NCBI RefSeq assembly: GCF_036173125.1
Contig: NZ_CP108054.1
Span: 5,857,001 to 5,921,000, forward strand
Direction of reading: 5' to 3'
Length of the DNA stretch: 64,000 bases
Origin: Streptomyces sp. NBC_00286
GTDB taxonomy: Bacteria > Actinomycetota > Actinomycetes > Streptomycetales > Streptomycetaceae
Shown here: positions 17,473-25,935 of the stretch, piece by piece
Position numbering within the stretch: the first letter of the stretch is position 1
Layout of the letters: each line of letters begins with the position of its first letter
Made by a program: the position numbers and the translations under genes
Notes under the pieces: generated by a model
Seen by the model: only the letters and a program-made list of their open reading frames with translations
What the model was told of the DNA's origin: nothing
Database searches by the model: none

Positions 17473-18768
17473 ATGCGCCACATGACACGACGGGGAATGC
17501 TGGGACTCGGAGCCGGTGCTGCGGCGGCTGTGGGACTCGCGGGCTGCGGTACCGAATTGGGAAACGGTTTCGGCAGTGACAAAGGTTCCGAAAAAGACTC
17601 CGGCAAGGATAAGGGCAAAGGGAGCACCGACCGCCCCATAGGCGACGGCTCCACCGCCTACACCGGCAAGCAGCCCCACCAGCCCCCGAAGCCCGAACCC
17701 CTCGAACCCGGCCAGACACCGCCGCAGTTCGTGGTGTTCTCCTGGGACGGAGCCGGAGACGTCGGCAACGGACTCTTCGAGCGGTTCCTGAACCTCTCCA
17801 AAGAGCACGACGCACACATGACGTTCTTTCTCACCGGGCTGTATCTCCTGCCCGAGTCGAAAAAGCGCAAGTACCTTCCGCCGAACAATGCGCCGGGCGC
17901 CTCCGACATCGGATATCTGACCGACGACCACGTCAAGTCGACACTGAAGTACGTACGACAGGCCTGGCTCGACGGCCATGAGATCGGCACGCACTTCAAC
18001 GGCCACTTCTGCGGCGGCACCGGCACCGTCGCCAACTGGACGCCCAAGCAATGGCGCAGCGAAATCGACCAGGCGAAATCCTTCGTCAAGGAATGGCGTA
18101 CGAACACGGGCTGGGCCGATCTGCCCGCGCTGCCCTTCGACTACGAGAAGGAACTCATCGGCGGCCGCACGCCCTGTCTGCTCGGCCAGGAGAACCTGCT
18201 GCCCGCCGCCCGCGAACTCGGCTGGCGCTACGACGCCTCCTCGCCCGGCGGCCGCCAGCAATGGCCCGGAAAGAACCAGGGCCTGTGGGATCTGCCACTC
18301 CAGTCGATCCCGTTCCCCGGCCACACCTTCGAGGTCCTCTCGATGGACTACAACATCCTCGCCAACCAGTCCCTCAACTCCACCAAGGCCCCGCCCGCCA
18401 ACTACCCGGGCTGGCGCAAGCAGGCAACCGGGGCGTACATCGCCGGATTCAAGCGGGCATACGAGACGAATCGCGCCCCCCTCTTCATCGGCAACCACTT
18501 CGAGGACTGGAACGGCGGCATCTACATGGACGCCGTTGAGGGAGCCCTGAAGCACATGGCCGGCAAGAAGGACGTACGACTCGTGTCTTTCCGGCAGTTC
18601 GTGGACTGGCTGGACGTACAGAAGCCGGAAGTGCTCGAGAAGCTTCGGGCGCTGGATGTCGGGCAGGAGCCGGTGGGTGGCTGGAACGCCTACCTCGGGG
18701 ATGTCGCCGCGAGCCCCTCGAAGGGAGCCGAGAACGGGGCCGAGGAAGGGTCCGAAAACGCAGCCTGA
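17473..18768 (+). CDS. Tat-type lipoprotein with polysaccharide-deacetylase-like domain
   Basis: A 431-residue lipoprotein. The signal sequence has a twin-arginine start (MTRRGMLGLGAG) and a lipobox LAGC, followed by a lysine/glycine/aspartate-rich linker (GSDKGSEKDSGKDKGKG). The rest resembles a NodB-like beta/alpha barrel: FVVFSWDGAGD where deacetylases have TFDDG, HDAHMTFFLTG, and GHEIGTHFNGH where the family has H-x3-H metal ligands. One acidic residue of the first motif is changed, so activity is uncertain. It lies between hemL and the cytochrome c assembly genes. Confidence 0.82.
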   Translation: MRHMTRRGMLGLGAGAAAAVGLAGCGTELGNGFGSDKGSEKDSGKDKGKGSTDRPIGDGSTAYTGKQPHQPPKPEPLEPGQTPPQFVVFSWDGAGDVGNGLFERFLNLSKEHDAHMTFFLTGLYLLPESKKRKYLPPNNAPGASDIGYLTDDHVKSTLKYVRQAWLDGHEIGTHFNGHFCGGTGTVANWTPKQWRSEIDQAKSFVKEWRTNTGWADLPALPFDYEKELIGGRTPCLLGQENLLPAARELGWRYDASSPGGRQQWPGKNQGLWDLPLQSIPFPGHTFEVLSMDYNILANQSLNSTKAPPANYPGWRKQATGAYIAGFKRAYETNRAPLFIGNHFEDWNGGIYMDAVEGALKHMAGKKDVRLVSFRQFVDWLDVQKPEVLEKLRALDVGQEPVGGWNAYLGDVAASPSKGAENGAEEGSENAA

Positions 18769-18834
18769 CGTGTGGGTTTCCACCCGTGAGGGGGGTGCGC
18801 AAGATCCCCGGAACGGACATGCGAAACTTTTCAC

Positions 18835-19476
18835 ATGAGTGCCGCAAGCCACGACCCCCAGCGCTCGAACCGCACCCGCCCGTCCAGTCGTACGCGTAGT
18901 CGCGCCGCCCTGTTCACCAGCGGGGCCGCCGTCGCGGCACTGGCGCTGACCGCATGCGGATCCGGGGGTACGTCCGGAGGGTCGGGCAACACCGGCTTCG
19001 TCACCGGCACCGACGGCATCGCCACCGTCGAGAAGGGCGAGCGGGCAGCAGCCCCCGAGCTCTCCGGCAAGACCATCGACGGCGGGCAACTCGATGTCGC
19101 CGACTACAAGGGCGACATCGTCGTCCTCAACGTCTGGGGCTCCTGGTGCGGCCCCTGCCGCCTGGAGGCCAAGAACTTCGTCAAGGTCTCCGAGGACCTC
19201 AAGGACCAAGGCGTACAGTTCGTCGGCATCAACACCCGCGACACCAGCACCAAACCCGCGGTGGCCTTCGAGAAGGAGTACGGGGTCACCTATCCCAGCC
19301 TGTACGACCCGACGGGCAAGCTCATGCTCCGCTTCGAAAAGGGCACGCTCAACCCGCAGGCGATCCCCTCCACGATCGTCGTCGACCGGGAGGGCAACAT
19401 CGCCTCGCGCTCGCTGCAGCCGCTCAGCGAGGAAAAGCTCCGCAAGATGATCAAGCCGATCCTCGCGGAGAAGTGA
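18835..19476 (+). CDS. Thioredoxin-like lipoprotein for cytochrome c maturation (ResA/CcsX type)
   Basis: A 213-residue exported TlpA/ResA-like protein. An arginine-rich start precedes a hydrophobic signal with lipobox LTAC. The thioredoxin domain carries the active site WGSWCGPCR at 104-112, then FVGINTRD, and the cis-proline loop QAIPSTIVVD. In System II cytochrome c assembly such a protein keeps the CXXCH cysteines of apocytochromes reduced outside the membrane. It is followed by ccdA, which supplies its electrons, then resB and ccsB, an ideal functional order. Confidence 0.93.
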   Translation: MSAASHDPQRSNRTRPSSRTRSRAALFTSGAAVAALALTACGSGGTSGGSGNTGFVTGTDGIATVEKGERAAAPELSGKTIDGGQLDVADYKGDIVVLNVWGSWCGPCRLEAKNFVKVSEDLKDQGVQFVGINTRDTSTKPAVAFEKEYGVTYPSLYDPTGKLMLRFEKGTLNPQAIPSTIVVDREGNIASRSLQPLSEEKLRKMIKPILAEK

Positions 19477-19482
19477 CCGCTC

Positions 19483-20247
19483 GTGTCTCTCCTCGCCGCA
19501 GCCACAGACAACAACACCACAATCCTCAGCGGGGCCCTGCTGCTCGCCCTGCCGGTCGCCATGTTCGGCGGCCTCGTGTCCTTCTTCTCGCCGTGCGTCC
19601 TGCCGCTCGTACCCGGCTACCTCTCGTACGTCACCGGAGTCACCGGCACCGACCTGGCCGAGGCACGGCGCGGGCGCATGGTTCTGGGCACCTCCCTCTT
19701 CGTGCTCGGCTTCACCGCCGTGTTCGTCTCCGGCGGGGCGCTCTTCGGCTACTTCGGCTCGACCCTGCTGGAGCACCAGAGCACCCTCTCCAAGGTGCTC
19801 GGCGGGCTCATGATCCTCATGGGCATCTTCTTCATGGGCCTGATGCCCTGGCTCACCCAGCGCGAATTCCGGATCCACAAGCGGCCGGTGACGGGACTGG
19901 TGGGCGCCCCCGTCCTCGGCGCGCTGTTCGGGATCGGCTGGACGCCCTGCATCGGCCCGACCCTCGCCTCCGTGCTGGCCCTCTCCTCCAACCAGGCGAG
20001 CGCGGGCCGCGGGGCCATACTGACCGTCGCGTACTGTCTCGGTCTCGGCGTGCCCTTCGTGCTCGCCGCGGTCGCCTTCCGTAAGGCGCTCGGTGCCTTC
20101 GGCTGGGTCAAGCGTCACTATGTCTGGGTGATGCGGATCGGCGGCACCATGATGATCCTGACCGGAGTGCTCCTGCTGACGGGCGCATGGGACCGCCTCG
20201 TGCAGGAGATGCAGGTCTGGTCCAACGGCTTCGTCGTAGGGGTCTGA
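19483..20247 (+). CDS. ccdA: Cytochrome c biogenesis thiol-disulfide transporter CcdA
   Basis: A 254-residue membrane protein with about six helices. It passes electrons from cytoplasmic thioredoxin across the membrane to the thioredoxin-like lipoprotein encoded just upstream. The two conserved membrane cysteines are visible in SFFSPCVLPLVPGYLSYV and GIGWTPCIGPTLASVL, the signature pair of the family. The GTG at 19483 is seven bases after the previous stop. The stop is followed three bases later by resB, so the genes are co-transcribed. Confidence 0.95.
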   Translation: MSLLAAATDNNTTILSGALLLALPVAMFGGLVSFFSPCVLPLVPGYLSYVTGVTGTDLAEARRGRMVLGTSLFVLGFTAVFVSGGALFGYFGSTLLEHQSTLSKVLGGLMILMGIFFMGLMPWLTQREFRIHKRPVTGLVGAPVLGALFGIGWTPCIGPTLASVLALSSNQASAGRGAILTVAYCLGLGVPFVLAAVAFRKALGAFGWVKRHYVWVMRIGGTMMILTGVLLLTGAWDRLVQEMQVWSNGFVVGV

Positions 20248-20250
20248 TCC

Positions 20251-22113
20251 ATGAGCACCACTGACACCGGCAAGGGCACCGCCGCGCAGGACGACAGCAC
20301 CGCCGTACGGGACGACAGCGAGCTCGGCGCCGCCGGCTCGCAGCTCTCCACCGCCCCCCGCGAGGACGCGCCCAACCTCCCCTCGCTGGGCGTCATCGGC
20401 TGGGCCCGCTGGTTCTGGCGGCAGCTCACCTCCATGCGGGTCGCGCTGCTCCTGCTCTTCCTGCTGTCGCTCGGGGCGATTCCCGGCTCGCTGATCCCGC
20501 AGAGCGGGACCGACGCGATGAAGGTCGAGCAGTTCGCGCAGGACCACCCGACGCTGACGCCGATCTACGAGAAGCTCGGGCTGTTCCACGTCTACAGCTC
20601 CGTATGGTTCTCGGCGATCTACATCCTGCTGTTCGTCTCGCTCATCGGCTGCATCGTGCCCCGCACCTGGCAGTTCGTCGGCCAGCTGCGCGGCCGGCCG
20701 CCGGGCGCGCCCCGCCGCCTGACCCGGCTGCCCGCGTACACGACTTGGCGGACCGAGGCCGAGCCCGAGCAGGTCCGCGAGGCCGCGCTCACGCTGCTGA
20801 AGAAACGGCGCTTCCGCGCGCACACCGCCGGGGACGCCGTCGCCGCCGAGAAGGGCTACCTCCGTGAGGTCGGCAACCTCGCCTTCCACATCGCGCTGAT
20901 CGTGATGCTGATCGCTTTCGCCTGGGGCCAGCTCTTCAAGTCCGAGGGCAACAAGCTGATCATCGAGGGCGACGGCTTCGCCAACACCCTCACGCAGTAC
21001 GACGACTTCAAGTCCGGGAACCTCTTCAGCAACGACAACCTGAATCCGTTCAGCTTCAACCTGAAGGACTTCAAGGGCACGTACGAGCGGACCGGGCCCA
21101 ACAGGGGCACCCCGCGCACCTACGAAGCCGACGTCACCTACAGCGAAGGCGCCGACGGCAAGGAGAAGACGCGGACGATCGAGGTCAACGAGCCGCTGAA
21201 GATCGACGGCTCGAACGTCTACCTCGTCAGCCATGGTTACGCTCCCGTCGTCACCGTCCGCGACGCCAAGGGTGACGTCGTCTTCAGCCAGGCCGTGCCG
21301 ATGCTGCCCCTCGACTCCAACGTCACCTCCTCCGGCGCGATCAAGGTCCTCGACGGCTACACCAACGCCCAGGGCCAGAAGGAACAGCTCGGTTTCAATG
21401 CCTTCTTCGTGCCGACCTTCGCCGGTGCGGGCCAGGGCGAGATGCTGTCCCAGTTCCCGGCGCTGGACTTCCCCGTACTGGCGCTGTCCGCCTACCACGG
21501 CGACCTGGGCGTCAACTCGGGTCTCCCGCAGAGCGTGTACCAGCTCGACACGAAGAACATGAAGGAGTTCAAGGACTCCAAGGGCGAACTGTTCAAGCAA
21601 CGCCTCCTCCCAGGCGAGACCATGAAGCTCCCGAACGGCGCCGGCTCGGTCACCTTCGAGAAGGACATCAAGGAGTGGGCCGGCTTCCAGGTCACCCAAC
21701 AGCCCGGCAGCGGCTGGGCCCTCGCCGGAGCCCTGGCCGCCATCTTCGGCCTCGCCGCCTCCCTGTTCATCCAGCGCCGCCGGGTCTGGGTCCGCGCCAC
21801 CGCGGGCCCCGGCGGCGTCACGGTCGTCGAAATGGCGGGCCTCGGCCGCAGCGAGTCCGCGAAGGTCCCCGAGGAACTGGGCGACTTGGCGGCCGTCCTG
21901 TACGACACGGCTCCTGGCGCACGGGATCCAGACGCCGAGCTCGAGCCGGACTCCGAGGCTGAAGCCAGGGCCACCACCGCCGAGCCCGACGCCAAGCCCG
22001 AGCCGGAGGCCAGGTCTTCCGAAGCCGAAGCTGAGGCCGACGCCAAGGCTTCCGAAGCCGCCACCACCCCCGACCCCCAAGCCGTACCTGCCGAAGGGGC
22101 TGAGAAGAAGTGA
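20251..22113 (+). CDS. resB: Cytochrome c biogenesis protein ResB (CcsB subunit of System II)
   Basis: A 620-residue membrane protein. It has helices near 53-75, 115-135, 205-222 and 490-510, with a large extracytoplasmic domain between the last two that begins LFKSEGNKLIIEGDGFAN. The N-terminal RWFWRQLTSMRVALLLLFLLSLGAIPGSLIPQ is diagnostic of ResB. Together with CcsA it ligates haem to apocytochrome c. The last 70 residues are an unusual acidic, alanine-rich tail (repeated EAEA/DAKPEPEA) absent from most family members. Its GTGA overlap with the next start couples the two subunits. Confidence 0.95.
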   Translation: MSTTDTGKGTAAQDDSTAVRDDSELGAAGSQLSTAPREDAPNLPSLGVIGWARWFWRQLTSMRVALLLLFLLSLGAIPGSLIPQSGTDAMKVEQFAQDHPTLTPIYEKLGLFHVYSSVWFSAIYILLFVSLIGCIVPRTWQFVGQLRGRPPGAPRRLTRLPAYTTWRTEAEPEQVREAALTLLKKRRFRAHTAGDAVAAEKGYLREVGNLAFHIALIVMLIAFAWGQLFKSEGNKLIIEGDGFANTLTQYDDFKSGNLFSNDNLNPFSFNLKDFKGTYERTGPNRGTPRTYEADVTYSEGADGKEKTRTIEVNEPLKIDGSNVYLVSHGYAPVVTVRDAKGDVVFSQAVPMLPLDSNVTSSGAIKVLDGYTNAQGQKEQLGFNAFFVPTFAGAGQGEMLSQFPALDFPVLALSAYHGDLGVNSGLPQSVYQLDTKNMKEFKDSKGELFKQRLLPGETMKLPNGAGSVTFEKDIKEWAGFQVTQQPGSGWALAGALAAIFGLAASLFIQRRRVWVRATAGPGGVTVVEMAGLGRSESAKVPEELGDLAAVLYDTAPGARDPDAELEPDSEAEARATTAEPDAKPEPEARSSEAEAEADAKASEAATTPDPQAVPAEGAEKK

Positions 22114-23219
22114 CTCTCGCCGCCGCAACCGACCTCGCCGCCGCGACCAACGAAAACCTCGCGAACCTCAGCAACACGCTGATCTACTCCGCGATGGCCG
22201 TCTACACGCTGGCCTTCTTCGCCTACATCGCCGAGTGGACCTTCGGCAGCCGCAGCAAGGTCAGCCGCACGGCCGCCGCGCTCACTGCCGACGCGAAGGG
22301 CGCGAAGAAGGGCGGGGCGCCCGAGGTCACCGTGAAGAAAGCCGGTGGCACGGCCGTTCTGGAGCGGCCCAAGGTCGTCACGCGGGCCGCCGCCGGTGCG
22401 CGGGACGTGCCGGACGGACCCGGCGCGCACGGCGGGGACGAACAGGGCGACCTCTACGGACGTATCGCCGTGTCGCTCACCGTGCTCGCCTTCCTCATCG
22501 AGTTCGGCGGAGTGCTCGCACGGGCCCTCTCGGTGCAGCGGGCACCGTGGGGCAACATGTACGAGTTCAACATCACCTTCTCCACCGTCGCCGTAGGCGT
22601 GTACCTCTCACTCCTCGCGCTGAAGAAGAACATCCGCTGGCTCGGCCTCCCCCTGGTCACCTCGGTCCTCCTCGATCTCGGACTTGCCGTCACTGTCTTG
22701 TACACCGCCAGTGACCAATTGGTTCCCGCCCTCCACTCGTACTGGCTCTACATCCACGTATCGACGGCGATCTTCTGCGGCGCCGTCTTCTACGTGGGCG
22801 CGGTCGCCACGATCCTGTACCTGTTCAAGGACTCGTACGAGAACAAGATGGCCGGCGGCGGCACGCCGGGCCGTTTCGCCACCTCCGTCCTGGAGCGGCT
22901 GCCCTCCTCCGCCTCCCTCGACAAGTTCTCCTATCGCGTCAACGCCGCCGTCTTCCCCCTGTGGACGTTCACGATCATCGCGGGCGCCATCTGGGCGGGC
23001 GACGCCTGGGGCCGTTACTGGGGCTGGGACCCCAAGGAGACCTGGTCCTTCATCACTTGGGTCGCGTACGCCTGCTACCTCCACGCCCGCGCCACGGCCG
23101 GCTGGAAGGGCCGCAAGGCCGCGTACATCGCCCTCGCCGCCTTCGCCTGCTGGCTGTTCAACTACTACGGCGTGAACATCTTCGTGAGCGGCAAGCACTC
23201 GTACGCCGACGTCGGCTGA
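22110..23219 (+). CDS. ccsB: Cytochrome c biogenesis haem-handling protein CcsA/CcsB (ResC)
   Basis: A 369-residue membrane protein with about eight helices. It carries the tryptophan-rich WWD signature WGRYWGWDPKETW at 300-312, which binds haem on the outer face, and conserved histidines in YIHVSTA (216) and CYLHARA (325). It forms the haem export and ligation complex with ResB. A charged insert near 50-112 between the first helices is not part of the core fold. The start GTG overlaps the resB stop by four bases. It is the last gene of the System II set. Confidence 0.95.
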   Translation: MTLAAATDLAAATNENLANLSNTLIYSAMAVYTLAFFAYIAEWTFGSRSKVSRTAAALTADAKGAKKGGAPEVTVKKAGGTAVLERPKVVTRAAAGARDVPDGPGAHGGDEQGDLYGRIAVSLTVLAFLIEFGGVLARALSVQRAPWGNMYEFNITFSTVAVGVYLSLLALKKNIRWLGLPLVTSVLLDLGLAVTVLYTASDQLVPALHSYWLYIHVSTAIFCGAVFYVGAVATILYLFKDSYENKMAGGGTPGRFATSVLERLPSSASLDKFSYRVNAAVFPLWTFTIIAGAIWAGDAWGRYWGWDPKETWSFITWVAYACYLHARATAGWKGRKAAYIALAAFACWLFNYYGVNIFVSGKHSYADVG

Positions 23220-23325
23220 GAACCTCGAGCGCTCAACCTCGTCAGCTCGAACGTCTTACTGGCCCCGGGCGTCGTAGTGACGACCAGCCAGAGGCTCTGA
23301 GCCGAAAGCTCGAGGTGAGCACCGG

Positions 23326-24234
23326 ATGACCGACAAGACCGACAAGACCGAGCAGACCGAGAACGGTTCCTCTGATCCGGCCGTACGGGCCTTCTGGCAC
23401 CGTCCGTCCTTCGTGGCCCCCGCGCTGGCGGCCGTGCTCTCGGGCGCGGTGGTCCTGGGCGTCACGGTCACCCGTTCCGGGGAGGTGGCAGCAGCGGGCG
23501 GTGACCGCCCGCTGCTGGAGCGGATCGCGGGGGCCGCCGAGAAGCGATCCGAGCAACTGCCCGTTCGCGACGACCAGTTCGTCTACGTCAAAAGCCAGGA
23601 CGACTACATCGAAGCCACCTTCGACGACACCTGTCCCGTGCCCGATCACGACCTCACGGAGTTCGAGATGTGGCGATCGGTCGACGGTACGCGCTGGGGC
23701 CTGCACAGGTCGGATCTGGGCAAGCCGGGGGATTCGGGCACGTACGAGGAGAAGGTCCACCCCAAGACGTGGGCGAACGAAAAGGCGCCGGCGGACTACC
23801 GCGAACTGGAGGCGCTCCCCACCGACCCGGACGCCATGTACGCCTGGCTCCACAAGGGCGAGAACCCCCGTGCCAGGAGCCACGATTCCGCCTACCTCAC
23901 GGCCACAACCATCCTCAGCGACAACATCGTCCCGCCGAAGGTGGCCGCCGCACTGTTCCGGGCCGTCGCGAAGCTTCCCGGGGTGACGGTGGTCGGGGAC
24001 GTACGCGACGCGCTGGGCCGGAGCGGGGTGGCGATCGGCCGCACCGACAAGGGCATGCAGGAACGGATCGACTGGATCTTCGACGAGAAGACCCTGGAGT
24101 ACCTGGGGGAGCGGCGGCTCTACGCGGGCAGTGCGACGAGCGGACGGTGCGGGTCGAACATGCCGGGCGACTTGCTGACGTCCAAAGCCATCACTGAGCA
24201 GGCGGTCGTCGACAAGGCGGGGGAGAGGCCGTAG
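23326..24234 (+). CDS. CU044_5270 family membrane-anchored protein
   Basis: A 302-residue protein. A short cytoplasmic start rich in TDKT repeats is followed by one helix at about 32-52 (VAPALAAVLSGAVVLGVTV), then an exported domain that includes LERIAGAAEK, DDQFVYVKSQ and ATTILSDNIVPPKVAAALFRAVAKLPGVTVVGDVRDALGR. This fits the CU044_5270 family, which often follows an ECF sigma factor; none lies beside it here. The good ribosome site GAGGTGA lies a few bases upstream of the ATG. Function unknown. Confidence 0.82.
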   Translation: MTDKTDKTEQTENGSSDPAVRAFWHRPSFVAPALAAVLSGAVVLGVTVTRSGEVAAAGGDRPLLERIAGAAEKRSEQLPVRDDQFVYVKSQDDYIEATFDDTCPVPDHDLTEFEMWRSVDGTRWGLHRSDLGKPGDSGTYEEKVHPKTWANEKAPADYRELEALPTDPDAMYAWLHKGENPRARSHDSAYLTATTILSDNIVPPKVAAALFRAVAKLPGVTVVGDVRDALGRSGVAIGRTDKGMQERIDWIFDEKTLEYLGERRLYAGSATSGRCGSNMPGDLLTSKAITEQAVVDKAGERP

Positions 24235-24498
24235 TCAGGTGAAGTTGGGTTCCCGTACGGCTGAGATGAAGGACGACCAGGCTGAGCGGTTGATCAACAG
24301 GACCGGTCCGTCAGGGGTTTTGCTGTCGCGGACGGGGACGACGGTGGGGAAATCGGGGGCTACTTCGATGCAGTCGCCGCCGTTGTCGCCGCTGTAGCTG
24401 CTCTTCACCCAGGTCGCCATTTCCAGGCAGTTGCCGCCGTTGTCGCCGCTGTAGCTGCTCCTGACCCAGGTCGCCCTGCTGAGATCGATCCTGTCCAT
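24235..24498 (-). CDS. DUF397 domain protein with a tandemly duplicated core
   Basis: An 87-residue protein. DUF397 normally has one W-x-K/R-S-S-Y-S motif followed by a cysteine. Here the core appears twice in a row: TWVRSSYSGDNGGNCLEMA (10-28) and TWVKSSYSGDNGGDCIEVA (29-47), an exact 57-bp duplication apart from a few substitutions. The usual VRDSKTPDGPVLLINRSAWSSFISAV tail follows. DUF397 proteins pair with DUF5753/Scr1-type regulators and are often found downstream of them, as here. The gene overlaps the 3' end of the regulator frame by 188 bp. Confidence 0.88.
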   Translation of the reverse strand: MDRIDLSRATWVRSSYSGDNGGNCLEMATWVKSSYSGDNGGDCIEVAPDFPTVVPVRDSKTPDGPVLLINRSAWSSFISAVREPNFT

Positions 24499-25327
24499 CG
24501 CGCCCGTATCCTTCCATCGTCTCGCCGATCACAGCGGCAGACTCATGGGCCGACAGAGAGTCCGCCCTGAGCGCATCATAGGTCTGCTCATGGCCTGCGT
24601 AGATGGCTGGATCATCGTTGAAATGGCCACGATCCAGCGACTCCGAGTAGACCCACCTGTGGCCGTCGGGCAGCGTGATCAACGACAAGGGGGCGTTGGG
24701 GCGGACGAGTTCAGGGATGTTTGCCGGGGCGACCTGGATACGGATGTTGGGGCGCCGTCCGACGCTCAGCAGGTGCGCGCACTGGTCACGCATGACGGCC
24801 GGGCTGCCCACCACGTTCCGTAGACAGCTCTCGTCCAGAACCACGACGTACAGTGGACCGCCCTCGACGAGGAAGCGCTGCTGTCGGCTCAGCCGGGCCC
24901 GAACGCGCTCCTCCAACTCGTCGCCGCTCGCGACGCGGGAGAACAGCGCCCGCGCGTAGTCCGGTGTCTGCAACAGCCCCGGCACGACGCGCTCCTGATA
25001 CTCCCGCAGGGCAACGGCCACCGCATCCATCTCAGCCCTGCGCTTGAACCAATCCGGATGCTCCACTTGCGGATACCAATCAATCCGGCCCCACAACCGC
25101 AGCAACACACCACCCGTATCCAGGACTTCGTCGCACTTCTTGGCGAACGTGTCCTGCGGGACCCGCGTCCCCGCCTCCACCCGCGCCACATGCGAGCGAT
25201 CGCAGGGGATTTCCTTCGCCAGCCCCTCCTGCGTCAGCCCTGCCGCCTCGCGGAAGTGCTTGAGCAGCTCCCCGAAAACGGCCCCGGTGGTGGCGGCCGA
25301 ACCCCCTTCGGCATTACGTCGGCTCAC
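24311..25327 (-). CDS. XRE-family regulator with DUF5753 domain (Scr1 type)
   Basis: A 338-residue frame. A helix-turn-helix lies at about 16-62 (FGELLKHFREAAGLTQEGLAKEI, RSHVARVEAGTRVP). A DUF5753 domain follows from about 100 to 270, with EYQERVVPGLLQTPDYARALF, LRNVVGSPAVMRDQCAHLL, and VYSESLDRGHFNDDPAIY. Family members normally stop near residue 280. Here the frame has no stop and runs on for about 62 residues through the DUF397 gene in another frame (DLGQEQLQRRQRR repeated). That tail is a shadow of the duplicated DUF397 motif, so the biological end is probably earlier, or a stop was lost by a small mutation. It controls its DUF397 partner in known pairs. Confidence 0.85.
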   Translation of the reverse strand: MSRRNAEGGSAATTGAVFGELLKHFREAAGLTQEGLAKEIPCDRSHVARVEAGTRVPQDTFAKKCDEVLDTGGVLLRLWGRIDWYPQVEHPDWFKRRAEMDAVAVALREYQERVVPGLLQTPDYARALFSRVASGDELEERVRARLSRQQRFLVEGGPLYVVVLDESCLRNVVGSPAVMRDQCAHLLSVGRRPNIRIQVAPANIPELVRPNAPLSLITLPDGHRWVYSESLDRGHFNDDPAIYAGHEQTYDALRADSLSAHESAAVIGETMEGYGRDGQDRSQQGDLGQEQLQRRQRRQLPGNGDLGEEQLQRRQRRRLHRSSPRFPHRRPRPRQQNP

Positions 25328-25467
25328 AACTTCCTCCGTGACAGTGGGCCAGTGGCACGCGTCCGGCGTTGAAACGCCACGCTCCGCTACGCAACGCTTG
25401 ATTCACCCAGAGTAATGAGTCATGCACCCCTGGCAGGTGCGAATGGCAAAGAACGTACGGAGTGGAA

Positions 25468-25695
25468 ATGGCGGACGAAGCAGGGCAGTTGAAGCCGGGG
25501 GCGCTCGTCTATGACCCGGGTACGCGCAAGGTGGGGGAGTATCGCGACAAGGCGGGCCCGTACGCGATGCTGCGCCCGGTAGGCGGCGGCCGCGAGTGGG
25601 AGGCCGACCCGGCACTGCTCCGCCCGGCAACACAGGAGGAACGGATCGACGCCACGCTGAGGGCGGCGAACCACCGTACGAAGCGGCGGGTGTGA
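25468..25695 (+). CDS. Small basic protein beside the Scr1-type regulator
   Basis: A 75-residue protein: MADEAGQLKPGALVYDPGTR, then GEYRDKAGPYAMLRPVGGGREWEADPALLRPATQEE, ending in TKRRV. The pattern of short beta strands with a glycine/proline-rich surface suggests an SH3-like or OB-like small fold. ATG at 25468 is preferred to GTG 25462 because GGAG lies five bases upstream. Its stop overlaps the GTG start of the next small gene by four bases. Such pairs often accompany XRE/DUF397 units in Streptomyces; the role is unknown. Confidence 0.72.
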   Translation: MADEAGQLKPGALVYDPGTRKVGEYRDKAGPYAMLRPVGGGREWEADPALLRPATQEERIDATLRAANHRTKRRV

Positions 25696-25895
25696 CGTTG
25701 TTGCACCAGCCAGTCCAGCCGGACGACGCCCTCAACCGCCCACCCGTCCCAACCCCCGGCTGCGAAACGTGCACGGAGCTCGCCATCACCCGAGGCGACG
25801 CCCGCGCCCAAGGCAACCGCAGCGCAGAAACCGACGCCGACGTCCTCCTGCGCCGCCACCAACACCGCGACCACGCCTCCCGTACCCCGCAGTAA
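25692..25895 (+). CDS. Small hypothetical protein with CxxC motif
   Basis: A 67-residue protein starting at a GTG that overlaps the previous stop (GTGA). It contains GCETCTELAITRGDARAQGN and then an arginine/histidine-rich end (LLRRHQHRDH). The CxxC could bind a metal or form a disulfide. The tight coupling to the preceding gene and typical codon bias support expression, but the function cannot be assigned. Confidence 0.6.
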   Translation: MTLLHQPVQPDDALNRPPVPTPGCETCTELAITRGDARAQGNRSAETDADVLLRRHQHRDHASRTPQ

Positions 25896-25935
25896 TTCCC
25901 TACCGTCGCGGCCGGAAAGGGCGGACACTCGTCCC

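Noticed and set aside
17425..22128. A 1567-codon leftward open frame covering the cytochrome c genes
   Set aside because: It is antisense to six well-recognised rightward genes with intact motifs; such long shadow frames are common in high-GC DNA and this one has low-complexity composition.
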